The notes below the pieces were generated by a model. That model ran no database searches. It was not told the DNA's origin and saw only the letters and a program-made list of their open reading frames with translations. This document shows positions 21,481 to 32,289 of a stretch of 64,000 bases of DNA, one piece after another. The DNA comes from Triplophysa rosa. Its lineage: Eukaryota; Chordata; Actinopteri; Cypriniformes; Nemacheilidae. The stretch lies in NCBI RefSeq assembly GCF_024868665.1, contig NC_079898.1, positions 23,235,364 to 23,299,363 on the forward strand. Direction: 5' to 3'. The translations under genes and the position numbers were made by a program. Position 1 is the first letter of the stretch; each line of letters starts with the position of its first letter.

Positions 21481-22369
21481 TGAAAATGTATTATCAAGGA
21501 CCTCCAGACATGATGTCGTTCATACTAAGATAATGATACTACTATACCCCAGATCCAAGCCTCACTAAAACCTGTTGACATTATTAGATTTAAAGCAAAT
21601 CACGAATTGGCCGATGATTTATGAGCCTTTCAAACAGTGAGGCTCTCTTTCTGATGTTTTATAGTAACATTTAAATCATAATATCAGTCATCAGTCTTTC
21701 TTAACTCGAGCTCATTGTAATATTCTATCACCCCTCATCATCCTCCTCATTTATCTCAAGCCTGTTTTTCTCCCTTTCACCGAACACGACTCCATGGCGG
21801 CAAGGTTTGATAAATGCTCTCTGTAGAACCTGTAGAAGAGCAGGAAAGTTGAGCAAGAGCCTTTTGATTGTATCCGATTTGGTTCGACATCAAAGGTGCT
21901 TATTAGAGCTCTTGCAACACCTTTTCACAGATGAGCGAAAGAAAGAGGCGCTTTTGTTCTCGTCCAGGAATAAAAAGTGTAAGATCAGAGCAGAAGAAAT
22001 CTAAAATATTTGATGACGGGCTGGCACAAAAAACACTCTCGACGAAAACAGGAACGCCCGCTGGAAATCTACGAACAGAGACATTCTTTGTCTGTGTTCA
22101 TCTGCATAACAAAGCGAAAGTAATCAGTGAATGACACGTGTAAGGAAATCGTTCGCTGAATGTTGCAATGGAGTTCACTTTTTTAAGGTTAAATGAAAGG
22201 AGGGACGAGAGAAGAAGTGAAGAGACAAAACAAGAAGAGAGGTTTGGGGAGTGATAATGGAGGCTTGATGTCTGCACTGCAGCAGGGTTAATATGTACTA
22301 CAATTATCTTTTACCGTTCGCTTTATTGACCTATTCATCTGATAGATCACCTCTCCATCTCTCTGTGTG
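21136..22369. other. Unique DNA around a CA tract, no gene seen
   Basis: No exon recognised. The short overlapping frames at 21807-22134 have no known similarity. Confidence 0.5.
21438..21476. repeat. (CA)n microsatellite
   Basis: About 19 uninterrupted AC dinucleotides. Confidence 0.97.
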
Positions 22370-22837
22370 TGTGGTAACATTGTGGGGACCGAAATATAGC
22401 TAGACCAGTATTTTTGACCTTGTGGGGACATGAAAAAATAGCTTATAAATCATATAAAATAATGTTTTTTAAAAATGTAAAAATGCTAAATTAGATTTAA
22501 GGAATATTATACACTTATAATTTCTCATAAAACATGGAAACACAATGTGTGTTGTGTGTGTGTGTGTGTGTGTGTGTGGGAAGGGTAAACCCTACGGTAT
22601 GGGGACAAAATGTCCCCACAAAGATGGCAATATCCAAAACCCTTGTCCTTGAGGGGACATTTTTTTGTTTCCATGAGGAAACAAGCTTATAAATCATACA
22701 GAATTAACTTTTTTGAAAATCTAAAAGAGCAGGAAGTTTTTTGTGATTGTTAGGGTTAGGGGTATACATGATATACAGTTTGTACAGTATAAAAACCATT
22801 GCGTCTATGGAATGTCCCCATAAAACATGGAAACCCA

Positions 22838-22840
<3 letters not shown>
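22370..22840. repeat. Two partial GTGGGGAC dispersed-repeat copies
   Basis: Copy one spans about 22370-22545 and copy two about 22578-22840. Both contain GACCTTGTGGGGACAT-like or TGTCCCCA motifs, AGCTTATAAATCATA, and an AACATGGAAAC motif leading into a (TG)n tract. This fish repeat is familiar, but I cannot place its class. The two partial copies lie head to tail. Confidence 0.7.
22545..22577. repeat. (TG)n microsatellite
   Basis: A short TG run, interrupted once by TGTTGTG. Confidence 0.9.
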
Positions 22841-22898
<58 letters not shown>

Positions 22899-22901
22899 TG
22901 C

Positions 22902-22969
<68 letters not shown>
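22841..22969. repeat. Compound (TG)n-(CGTG)n-(TG)n-(GA)n microsatellite
   Basis: TG repeats enclose a core of about seven CGTG units and switch to GA at 22936. Long Cys/Val or His/Thr frames on both strands here are repeat artefacts. Confidence 0.97.
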
Positions 22970-22971
<2 letters not shown>

Positions 22972-25880
22972 ACATTCATTCAAATGCAAATAATTGCTTA
23001 CATCAGCTTCTCATGCCATGGTCATTCAGTGACCATGACAAAATACTTAAGCCTCTCTTTTTCTTTTGTTTACCTAACACAGGTCAAAGGTCAGGAACAA
23101 ATATGAAGGTCAGGGCTATCGTAACGATCAAGAAACCTTCAATGTAAATGTGCAGTGAATGTTATGATTCAAGCAATGAACAGTACTGGGCAATAGTCTT
23201 TGCCCCCAAAATGGTTTTAAGACAGTTATTTATATCTTTTCTGTATTGTGTCCTTAGGAAATTTCAGTTCTTTTTGCCATTATTTGTAATAATCCAGTGA
23301 GATTTTTGTGTGCACATGGGAGCTGCACGTGGAGATCTGGTCTCACCATCATTGATTCGATTATTACTGTATGAAAAAAGAGAAAAAAGACAAACTAAAT
23401 CCAAAACTAACTGTGGCAATGTCTCCAAGACACCTGAAGACACCTACCTATAAAGCTGCCATTCTGTGGCTTGTGTAAAAATAAAATTATTTCATGAATT
23501 TTATTTGATAATTAACTTCTGTTAACTAACTCAAATCACTTTGACCAGAAAGCTCTTCAAGCTATTCTCGAAGGCATTGCCACAGTTTAGACTTTTTTAC
23601 AACTTCTTAAAAACATGCGATTTGTTTGTCAAGCACACAGTATCTCTTTTACACAACTGCTTGTAATTCGATTTTTATGCTCACTGGACCACACGCTGAC
23701 TCCACACTAAATCCACAGGGGGTTCTATGTGAGGAGAGAGAGACACCGAATCAGGTGTCTGATCTGCAACATCGGATTATTTCATTTCACAACACCTGAA
23801 ACCAAGCAACCTAAGAAGATGAATTTTCTAGAAAGGTCTTTACCAGCATGTCAATCATGCTCCATTATGGCTTTGTTCCAAAATCTTGTGAGCTCAGCTG
23901 CCTACACAGGCACGCTCCAGACAATTCTGTTCCAAGAGGTATGGATTTATAATTATGATTTTACTGCCATTTAAGACAGCTCTTAGCACAAATCTAAAGC
24001 CGCATCGCATGAATTCCTAATAAAGCTAATCCCAGAATGCACTGCACCGAGTCTAGTCCAACAATCTATGATGGCAGACAGGGCAAAACAAAATTGGATG
24101 TTAAATGACATTAGAAATGGAATATCATAAAAAAATAGAATATATTTGTGCAATATACGTTTTGCTTTATATATCGTATTAGTGGCATGTTAGCGTTAAA
24201 CTCCACATAAAAGTTAAGATTCGGCTTGCTTACAGTAGACAACAAAGCAGTACACTTGGTGTTCAAACAGGCCACGAATAGAATGTCAATGTTTACAACT
24301 TTATGCATTGAGGCAAATGACAAAAAATCCACCCAGAGTCATACTTGGTCAATGTCTAAGATGTTTAAAGAGCACCTGAATCATTGTGTGATACGGGACT
24401 GTGTTTACAAGGCGCTGTAAGTGATCTTTTATAGAGAAGCACTCAGAGAATTTCTCTGCTTGCTGACAGATATCACTGAAACAGGTGTCCTGAGAAATGC
24501 CACCTGTCTCTGTGACAGCCCGAGGCCCTAAAAACAACAGGAAAGAATCTGATGGTAGGATGCTACTCAGATTTGCTGTCTGCCTGTCAGTCATTTAAAG
24601 CATTGAGGTTTGTTATCACGTTTGTAGAGAAAAGGGAAGGTCTAATGTATAGGTAAATCTGGTGAAATAAGTTTACAGCACCTTTAAATCTGCCAAAAAA
24701 AATTTAGTAGTTTTGCTGTGTTTTCTAGATTAAGCAAAAATCATACTTATTAATTTAATTTTATTTAATATTTCATTTTTTTATTTTATTTTATACACCA
24801 CTTTTTATTATATATTATATTAAATTTTAATTTCATTTCATTTCATTTTTGCAGTCAAAGAACTCTGTGAGAGAAAGGCAATGCAACGTTTTAAACAAAA
24901 AAAACAATATGCAGAATGTCCTTAAGATCACCTTCTTCCCCCAGCTGCATCCTGCTGTTGGGTCTGCACAATTACACAGCAGATATTACAGATTTATATC
25001 CAAAAATCCATGCAGAAAATCTGCGTATCCCACCTGGTTCTGATGATAGGTGTATGTTTCTAGAATCAACTGTTTACAGTAAACCCACGAAAGCAAAGGT
25101 AAAAAAAACAACAACATGTGGAGTAAACGATGAATGATATTTTGGGGCTGTTTCTGACCGTTTTAAAAAGCCACAATCAAAAACACACTACACATGACTG
25201 CAGGAGACTGATTTAACTGCATAAGTAGTAGACGAATAAAGAATCTGTTCTCTGTGACCTCCTTATAAACAGATTCATTCTTGTTTCTGAAGCTAAATAA
25301 TTTTCTATTCATTTCCAACAAATGCAGAAAGCAACAACAGCGTTTTATATTTATCAAGCACATTGTTTACAGAACAAACTAACTTGTTACTGCAGAGACA
25401 ACACTCTTCAGGACACTGACCGAGTTCGCCTGAGGTGCTAGAAAATCACTGAGGCACAGGTATGTGTCCTTTCACAAATTTTAAGACTCTCTCTCCCTCC
25501 AGAGCCGCTTCCACCTGAGAACAGCATTACACCATCCACACATTTCATGTCATATTTATGAAAGACAAATAAGCAGGATTGCTGGAACTGATGGATCGCT
25601 GCGCCTCACGTCGCAGAGTAAATGCAGAAAAGCATTTTGATTCTGAGGAATGTTGACTTGTGCAAAACGACACGACCTCCTACTGTTTCATCAGCAACAG
25701 GGTGGCAGAAATATGAAATTATAGAGGAATTCTTTCCATAAATGTCACCAGCAATCCATTATTTTGTGTAGCCTGTGATATTAAAATAACATAACCAGAA
25801 CATAAATTGCTGCTTTCCTTCTGAAACCTTGTACAGGTATCTTCATATTTCATTATTTTTATTTTTTGCGATAAATCATT
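22970..25880. other. Long unique stretch, no gene seen
   Basis: No repeat family or exon is recognised. An ATTTTATTT-rich patch lies at 24750-24850. Around 25490-25660 the composition is more balanced, with no coding signature. Confidence 0.5.
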
Positions 25881-25888
25881 ATTATTAG

Positions 25889-26189
25889 CAGGGGCGGACT
25901 GGGAAGCAGAAACGGCCCTGGAGTATGGTATGGGATGTTGTATGTAACATTTCATTGCATTACATGAATACATGTCCGTCTCGCAAATGCCTTCGCATTG
26001 TGTGCATTCGCGTTAATAATGTCCCTGTTTCCGGCCCAAGCGTCTATTCCGGCCCCATACATTAGTGGCCCACCGGGAAAAGTTCCGATACTCCAGATGG
26101 CCGGACCGCCACTGGTCACGGCCATAGGCCGTCGGTGGGACGGCCGTTCTGGACTTTGACAGAATGTCCTACTGGTCACTCCCCCCCTG
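25889..26189. mobile_element. Short hAT element (301 bp)
   Basis: The exact 8-bp duplication ATTATTAG lies at 25881-25888 and 26190-26197. Ends are CAGGGGCGGACTGGG and CACTCCCCCCCTG. A second, better mirror of the left end, CCGGACCGCCACTG, lies inside at about 26102-26115, so the right tip may be compound. There is no transposase. Confidence 0.88.
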
Positions 26190-26344
26190 ATTATTAGTCA
26201 CCCTTTCTGTTTGCCATTGAATTTTGCAAATATCTAACCAATAAACTTATGTAGTGTTTTTTCCATTTCCAAAATAAACAGTGAATTTGGACATCCAAGC
26301 TTTCGGAAGGACAGCGATGAAATGCATTAAAAAAATAATTATGG

Positions 26345-26929
26345 AAATTGTGGCCACATTACAATTTTATTGAATTTAGTCATTCATTATATGTAAAAGT
26401 CTAATATAAATATATGTCATATAAAATATATACTGTAAATATTAATTTATGGACACAAATAGTCTGAGGTGCACATTACTTTGGCAACTTAATTCATTTT
26501 TAATTGTATAAATCTAATATAATTATTTAAAAGTTTTACTTTAATTATATGTAATATGAAAATAGTATATAAAATGATAAATATAAATGTTATAAAAAAT
26601 ATCAATATTAATTTATGTACATAAAATCTGAAGTGCACATTGCATAGACAGCTTAATAATTAATTACATGCAAGTAAAAGTCTAATTTCACTGTATAAAA
26701 GTCTACTATAAATATATGCAATATAAAAAAATATAAATATAAAATTCCTCTGACAGCTTAGTAATTCACTATATACCTGTAAAATCTAATGTAAATATTC
26801 AAATTAAAAATAATATTAATTATAAATATACTGTACATGTAATAAACAATATTTTTTAAATACTTAATTGTTTTTTAAAATATTTAATTAAATTTAAATT
26901 AATATTGATAAAAAAAGCGGAGGTGCACA
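26345..26929. repeat. Degenerate AT-rich tandem array
   Basis: The motif series GAGGTGCACATT ... CTTAATTCATT ... GTAAAAGTCTAATATAAATA ... ATTAATTTATG ... ACATAA recurs about three to four times. GTGCACA-type anchors lie at 26468, 26632 and 26922, with units of about 120-165 bp. The copies are strongly diverged. Confidence 0.6.
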
Positions 26930-27233
26930 CAGTGGCGCCCCCAGGACTCTACCCCTTTCATGTGTGCTGACTGAACAGGAGCAAACATGACGTCACGTGC
27001 GTGGTACTGCGGCTGCCGTGCACATATTAGTCGCGGTTTCGCAGGTTAAACGAGAGAGGAGGGGTTGAGATCGTATTCTACATAACACATTAAACAAGTA
27101 TTTTTTTTACATAGTGCGTCGATAATGTACATTTTAATTCATAAATATTAATACTATTATTCTAATATAAAAAAATACATATGTATTTAAAAAATCTCAT
27201 TCTGGTTGGGGGGGGCCCTTGGGGGTACCACTG
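26930..27233. mobile_element. Short hAT element (304 bp) inside the tandem array
   Basis: The exact 8-bp duplication GGTGCACA lies at 26922-26929 and 27234-27241. Ends are CAGTGGCGCCCCCAGG and CTTGGGGGTACCACTG. The target is the conserved GGTGCACA anchor of the array. Non-coding. Confidence 0.92.
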
Positions 27234-27241
27234 GGTGCACA

Positions 27242-28032
27242 TACTGTAAAAGCAGTGTGTATGTGTGTACACAATAATTAGGGAAGGGTTAGGGGCGGGG
27301 TTAAAGGTTGGGCTTCGTTATTTTTTTAATATCGTATGTTTTTGTACAAATTAATACGAAAGAGCAACGTCATAAAACAGGTACGAACGGAGATCGGTCT
27401 GATATAAAACATACAGTATTTGTTGGAATTAAATCTGAATTAAAATTAAAACGCAATTACTTTACATTTGTTACTGATGTAGAATGCACTGAGAAAGTTG
27501 TATTATGTTCACTATGAGTATGACGTCCAACACTCGTCTCTCTCACAGTAAACCTTCTCTCCACATGTCTTCCTCACCGCATGACTTCAACAGTAACAAC
27601 CACATTGAATTCCCCCCCAGTTTTTCTTTCAAGAAGTGAGTGCCGTAACCCCTGGCAACAATCTACAATAGATTTTCACATTGAAAGACTTTAAAAGCAT
27701 GTTGTTATTAATATTTCAGCGCTTGCACTAAAATTATTAATGAGTTTTAAATTGATCTGATCAACCCCACAGTGCAAAAAAAGCTTTAATCAGATATTCC
27801 AATACTGCACTTGTTGTTTTGCAAAACCGCATGACTCTTGAAACAGCGGGTACAAAGAGACTTCTGCGTGGATGAAATAGCTGGTTATGTTACCTTAGGA
27901 AAGTTCACAGCAGAGATTCCCCGGTGGTCGCGATATAATGGCAAGCGCTGTGATAACAGATTCCGTGTCGACCGGCTCGTTCTACCTTATCTGCAGGAGA
28001 GCGTGTAGGAAACGGCCCTCTATTCAGCAAGA
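27242..28032. other. Unique DNA, no gene seen
   Basis: Nothing recognised beyond a short TAGGGGCGGGG patch near 27290. Confidence 0.5.
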
Positions 28033-28224
28033 GAGCGGGGCAGGTAATGAAAAGAGCCGACAGGTGATGGATGGACGGGTGAATGGATGGATGCAGGATG
28101 TAAGTTATAACATTAGGACAGGTGAAAATAGAGAGTTTCATCTGCTTGCCGATACAGAAACATTCCCAGTGGGATAAGGATGGGAGTACGGGGGGAGGTT
28201 CATGATTGCTGCACAAAAGGAAAT
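28033..28224. repeat. Local duplication, copy A
   Basis: It aligns in direct orientation with 29287-29468. Shared blocks include GGGCAGGTAATGAAAAGAG, GACAGGTGATGGATG, ACAACATTAGG-like, AAACATTCCC and CATGATTG(C/T)TGCAC. Identity by eye is about three quarters. No transposon ends flank it. Confidence 0.8.
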
Positions 28225-28850
28225 AAAGAAGCAATGTCAAATTTTAAATGAAGGGCTTTTTCTGAAGTTCAGCCAATTCAACATGGAATTTCATAGTATG
28301 GATCTAGACTTACAGGATTTCAGTTCACAGGTGTTTGGAAAAGCAGTGGGTTTGTAGGAAACAGCTCTATACGTGAGACGACCGGAGATCCAATTCTGAC
28401 TTTCATCATGATTTCTTTCTCGGTCCCCTGTGTTGTAAGGAAGCAATTACATTTTCCGGTACATCTGGACCTTTCTGAGTCACAGATACAAAGAAATGTG
28501 AATTACTCTGAAAACACATGTCAAGCTAACAGTAGTGCCCAAATGTTGTTTCAACTATCCTATCAGTGTCCGAACAAACAATTTCCACATTGAACAATGA
28601 TGTTCATTTGCGAGCTCCCAGCATGCATTGCAGCATGAATAAATGATAGTTAATATTATCATAGAGGCTGTGACCATATCCAATTTTCATTACACAATTA
28701 TTGCGCCAAAAATCCTGATATTATATCGGTATTTAAATGAATGTTTATAAAAAGATGTGAGGTGATGTCAAGAATAATGTTTGTTGTTTGTGCTATGTGT
28801 ATCTATTTACAACTAAAACTTTTTCAAAGTCTATTTCAAGATAACAGTTT
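28225..28850. other. Unique DNA between duplicate blocks, no gene seen
   Basis: Nothing recognised; a 61-codon ATG frame at 28408-28593 shows no domain. Confidence 0.5.
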
Positions 28851-29137
28851 CGGATAGTTCCCCAAAAATAAAAAATGGGTCATAATTTATTTATTTATCC
28901 ACATGCCGATTAAAACCTGTATATGTCTCTTTCTTCGGTGGAATACAAAAGAAGATATTTTGAGAAATGATGGTTTTGTGTCTATGAAAGTCAATGGGGG
29001 CCAGTGTTATTCGGTTACGAACATTGTTCAAAATATCTCCTTTTGTGTTCTGCATGAGAAAGAAAGTCATGCATGTCTGAAATGGCATGAGGGTAAGTGA
29101 ATGACGAAAGATCTTTCAGTTTTGGGTGAACTGTGCC
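28851..29137. mobile_element. Palindromic TTAA-family MITE
   Basis: Left terminus GGATAGTTCCCCAAAAATAA, right terminus TTTTGGGTGAACTGTGCC followed by TTAA (29138-29141). The arms contain ACAAAAGAAGATATTTTGAG and its mirror. Short frames on both strands come from the palindrome. Confidence 0.88.
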
Positions 29138-29286
29138 TTAAATAGCACTCATAAAACAATGTGTGCTGAACCAACAGATGGAATGGAAAGGTTACTTAAA
29201 AAAATCGTACTCACCAATGTTCGAAGTCCAAACATTTTCAATGGCTTTAGTTTCATCGATACATTTGATTGATTGATGTTTGCTCT

Positions 29287-29468
29287 GAGCAGGGCAGGTA
29301 ATGAAAAGAGCTGACAGGTGATGGATGCCCGGATGAATGCATGGATGTGAGTTACAACATTAGGTCAGGTGGAAAATACAGTGTCTCATCCGTTTTCTGA
29401 CAGATAAACATTCCCTTTGAGAAAAAGTCTGGAATATGGAGGCTCATGATTGTTGCACTAAAGGAAAC
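29287..29468. repeat. Local duplication, copy B
   Basis: Partner of 28033-28224, about 1.25 kb downstream, same orientation, with a few small indels. The blocks are separated by unique sequence and one MITE. Confidence 0.8.
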
Positions 29469-30125
29469 AGAAAAGGCTAGAGTGCAGTTAGTTTGCTTTT
29501 TCTTTTTTAACACCGTGTTTCAGCTCTAAGTAGAAACCATTCGACAGCTTTAGTGGTTCCATATAAACTTCAGATTGATTGACATGAGCTCTGATCTGAG
29601 ATGACGCTGCTGGTTATATCGCAGGATTTTCAAAGATCAAAACTTAATCAGGAAAACAGTTTTAGTTTTGGGACTGAGCCCGAGTTGGTTGGAAAAGCAC
29701 ATAGCGCTATTTATCATGTGAGAGAGGCTTATCTGGAACAGGAAAGGTCAGGGACACAAACGCTGTGTTTTTCCATCTTACTGGATTCCATTTTTTCGTT
29801 GTTTTCTTTGTTGCTGTTAAGAGACTTTGGCAGAAGCAGATGTCTTCGCGCACTTGGAGGAGGGTTGGCATATTTCAGGATTAGATTTACATGGAGGAAA
29901 ATCCTCTGGTTATTAACAGGTGGCAGCAAATCCCAGCATGCAAATGGTGAGAGGCAACACATTGTGACCTGCCAATTGTGCCAGCTAACATTCACAATAT
30001 TTTGTTGAGGCCAGGGAGTGTAGATGACTAACTGAAAAATATATAAATACAGCTTTCGCTAAGGCGTATTTTGAAAACACGTTATTATTTATTAATTAAC
30101 CCTTCGATTACCTTTCGCCAAGTAT
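29469..30125. other. Unique DNA, no gene seen
   Basis: The 135-codon ATG frame at 29601-30008 is the longest in unique sequence, but has no recognisable domain or family resemblance and is overlapped by an 88-codon frame on the other strand. Confidence 0.45.
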
Positions 30126-30337
30126 ACTCTTAAAAATAAAGGTGCCTCACAGCGATGCCATAGAAGAACTATTTTTACCATTCAGTCAAAGGTTCTTTAA
30201 AGAACCATCTCTTTCTTACTTTTCTGAAGAACCTTTTTTTGCCACAAAGAACATCTTCAGATGTGAAAGGTTCTTTATGGAACCAAAAGTTTCTTCTATG
30301 GCATTGAAGAACCTTTTGAAGCACCTTTTTTAAGAGT
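30126..30337. mobile_element. AAGAACC-rich MITE with ACTCTTAAAAA termini
   Basis: The inverted ends ACTCTTAAAAATAAAGGTGC and GCACCTTTTTTAAGAGT enclose paired AAAGGTTCTTTA/AAGAACCTTTT motifs. This is a familiar fish MITE of about 212 bp. A lone right-end fragment recurs at 60573-60612. Confidence 0.85.
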
Positions 30338-31149
30338 CAGCTAAAAACCCTTTATAATCAAATTAATTTATGAATACTTAGCGATGAGACAGATGGAAAT
30401 ATTAACACTTGACTGTTTACATATACACATAAATGACACCAGTATGGTGTTTAGAAATTTGCGGTGGGTTATTTTGTATTGTTGTCACAATGTAATATGA
30501 ATATGTGTGACATTAAACCTCTTAATGATTATTTCAAAAGCAAATACATAGATATTCTGGCAAAGTAAAAAACAGGCCTTTTTCATTCTGTATTGAAAAG
30601 AAAGGGAGAAATAATCTGAAAAGCTTGAAAACTTGACTGATATAGGAAAATAAGGGAAATAAATATTTAAAGAAAGGCTGTTTAATATGGTGGTGAGATT
30701 GTGTCACCTGCTGCTTTTCATCCTCTGGCATTTGCTGCTTTAGCATCTTTACGTCGTCTTTCAGCATGCCGGGGAAGCCTGTTCAATAAACAGAGTTTTA
30801 ATTCTTTCATAACTCACGGTACAGTCAGCAGATGGTAAGATGAACTATGAAGTCGAGCCGTGTGGTACTTACCGCAATGTAAAAAGGGTTATTTCATGGA
30901 TACGTCTTTCTCTACACTCACACTGACACAAGAATCACATCATTAATGGATGGAAAACTTCTCTAACCTGAAACATATTCAAATATGGAAGCCAAACAAA
31001 TCTTTTAATCTTTCCATGAATATTAAATGAATTGTCACATTATTCTTTAAAAAAAGAACGAATGCAATAGAGAACTATGAGCAAAAAGAAACTAAGTACA
31101 AGCATAGGCCTATATAAGAGTATGATAAGATAACCATGCTGTCTTAAAA
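30338..31149. other. Unique DNA, no gene seen
   Basis: Nothing recognised on either strand. Confidence 0.5.
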
Positions 31150-31377
31150 CAAATTATAGACGGTTTTAGTGGCAACAACATAAACAAATGTTATGTGGCC
31201 CAAACTTAACTTCCGGTAGACCTCCGCAAAGAATCAATAACTGTTGAGTAGTTTTAATTTAATTTCATGCAATTCATATGAAATATTAATATCAATCAAT
31301 ATTTATATAAATTAAATAGAAAATCATTTTAATACAGTATTATAACCAAACACAGACCAGAAGTTAACTTCGGGCCA
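31150..31377 (+). repeat. TGGCCC(A/G)AA(C/G)TTAACTT dispersed repeat
   Basis: TGGCCCAAACTTAACTTC at 31196 is mirrored by GAAGTTAACTTCGGGCCA ending at 31377. Homology with 1681-1765 also covers the 45 bp to the left, so the inverted motif is not the true end of the family. AT-rich, non-coding. Confidence 0.65.
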
Positions 31378-32281
31378 TCACGTACATACATAAAAATGTG
31401 TAAGGACTATTTAAATGACAATGTATCTATGCAAAAGTAACAATTATTATTTCACATATATTACTTACTATTAAGTGTCTTAAACTAAACTCTGTAATAA
31501 CCGAAAGATAAACATGATTATATGCCACTAACCATGGAAACTTTAGAGAATTTGCTTATTCTTAAAAATAAGACATATTATCAACACAGGTTCTTTTAAA
31601 CTCACCTTCATTCCAGATGAGAGGGTGTTAAATCAGGAACTAATGTCGGTTTAATGTGTAACATGTATTAAGTGATCAGCAAACAGACATGTGAATATAT
31701 ACAAAAAAAGCTAATGCAAGACAATAAAATGAGCTTTAAAACTATTATTCTGTTACTAAATACATTTTTGTAAATGCAACAACAACAAAAAACACTGGTA
31801 GCCAATCAAATGAGGTCTACCAGTAATGATGTTTTTGAAATAGAGATGTTTTTGAGACAAAAGCACAGAAGACAAAAGTGCTAAAGCAATGAACCTGTTT
31901 TCTCAAGACAAGTGCATTGTTTCTATTTCTGCACCTGCAGCCATTTCCGTAATACCACTGTGTGAAATAGCTTCACTGGGAATCAGAGAATCCCAGAAAA
32001 AAACATCTCTTTTCTCCAGCCCTGTGAATTTTATTTTTTGCTCTACAAAGATCTATTCCTTTCTTGCTCAAATATCTGAGCATCAGGAGACTATGTTGTG
32101 ATACCCCCGAGCTTTTTTAAGAGCTGCAACAAAAAACCTAATTGAAAGACCCCATTAGCTGTTCAAATATCTCTTTTGGATGAAACTCTTAATATACACA
32201 TCACACACGCACTGTTCTTGTCTTTGCCCGTGATCGCACCAGTTTCACATCCCAGTTTCAAACACTGAAATTTAATTATCA
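31378..32281. other. Unique DNA, no gene seen
   Basis: A 70-codon frame at 31889-32101 has no recognised domain. Confidence 0.5.
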
Positions 32282-32289
32282 CTTAATCC

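Noticed and set aside
22748..22763. Interstitial telomeric repeat (TTAGGGTTAGGGG)
   Set aside because: Only two units, and they are part of the GTGGGGAC dispersed repeat.
22704..23106. Long Cys/Val and His/Thr frames on both strands
   Set aside because: They are artefacts of the compound TG/GA microsatellite.
29601..30008. A 135-codon ATG frame in unique DNA
   Set aside because: No domain, no splice context and an overlapping antisense frame; chance is likelier. A conservation test could reopen it.
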